In this document: piece after piece, positions 5,624 to 5,673 of the stretch
Layout of the letters: each line of letters opens with the position of its first letter
Numbering within the stretch: position 1 is the first letter of the stretch
Assembly: GCA_035761045.1 (NCBI GenBank)
Contig: DASTRU010000243.1
Span: forward strand, 1 to 5,673
Source: DASTRU01 sp035761045
GTDB taxonomy: Bacteria > Pseudomonadota > Gammaproteobacteria > Burkholderiales > Burkholderiaceae_E
Direction: 5' to 3'
Length of the DNA: 5,673 nucleotides
Notes under the pieces: generated by a model
The model's input: only the letters and a program-made list of their open reading frames with translations
Told to the model about the DNA's origin: nothing
Databases searched by the model: none
Program-made: the position numbers and the translations under genes

Positions 5624-5650
5624 GACGCGGCCGCGTCAACGGCGGCCGCC
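5624..5650 (+). terminator. GC-rich paired palindromes just after tal (terminator-like)
   Basis: Eleven bases after the tal stop lies a perfect 14-bp palindrome, GACGCGGCCGCGTC (5624-5637). It is followed by a 10-bp palindrome, GGCGGCCGCC (5641-5650). Each contains GCGGCCGC, so the two copies (5627-5634 and 5642-5649) can also pair with each other as an 8-bp all-GC stem with a 7-nt loop. The sequence after it, ending in TTTAGGTTTA, has only short T stretches about ten bases downstream, so it is a poor intrinsic terminator. Transcript end protection or Rho-linked termination for tal is possible. Confidence 0.35.
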
Positions 5651-5673
5651 CTCGCCTCGCTTTAGGTTTAGGC

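Noticed and set aside
5661..5672. TTTAGG repeated twice at the right edge, resembling telomere repeats
   Set aside because: Only two copies in a bacterial context; most likely chance.
1..5673. Mobile elements, CRISPR arrays, tRNA or rRNA genes, or a hidden defence system
   Set aside because: Nothing in the sequence supports any of these; all long coding frames are core metabolism.

Overview
The window carries four recognisable housekeeping genes plus one small unrecognised gene. GC content is high (roughly 60 percent by eye). The protein sequences look most like those of Betaproteobacteria, probably a Burkholderiales-like lineage. The evidence is the wording of the transaldolase (STEVDARLSFDT, CNMTLLFSLVQAAACA, AMATEKLAEGIR), the LADDL form of GalU and the CarA/CarB sequences. 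This taxonomic call comes from remembered family sequences, not from a search. No mobile element, CRISPR array, rRNA or tRNA was seen.

Layout from left to right. Positions 1-3063, minus strand: the carAB operon for carbamoyl-phosphate synthetase. carB is cut by the left edge (637 of about 1073 codons present) and carA is complete; a single base separates them. Positions 3064-3394: a 331-bp divergent intergenic region. It holds the carAB promoter (extended -10, with a GTTTGC start region like that of E. coli carAB P1), a leader of about 173 nt that can fold back on its own ribosome binding site, and the upstream region of a small gene. Positions 3395-3703, plus strand: a 102-residue protein I do not recognise. 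Its stop codon overlaps that of the convergent galU gene. Positions 3700-4554, minus strand: galU (UTP-glucose-1-phosphate uridylyltransferase), with a shortened C-terminus. Positions 4555-4662: a 108-bp divergent spacer with a perfect TATAAT facing galU. Positions 4663-5613, plus strand: a TalB-type transaldolase. The last 60 bp hold two GC-rich palindromes that may form a terminator-like hairpin.

How it fits together: CarAB makes carbamoyl phosphate for pyrimidine and arginine synthesis, so its end products include UTP. GalU consumes UTP to make UDP-glucose. Transaldolase supplies sugar phosphates in the non-oxidative pentose phosphate pathway, which feeds ribose-5-phosphate into nucleotide synthesis. 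Both candidate promoters for the two UTP-linked units (carAB and galU) have a perfect TATAAT followed, at the expected start point, by G and a run of T. That arrangement is known in enterobacteria to allow UTP-sensitive reiterative transcription.

The most interesting unexplained structure is the carAB leader. A segment near its 5' end is complementary, over 13 base pairs with two single-base bulges, to the entire Shine-Dalgarno region. The same segment has a second, mutually exclusive partner just upstream of that region. This is the layout of an on/off RNA switch, but it rests on hand pairing only.
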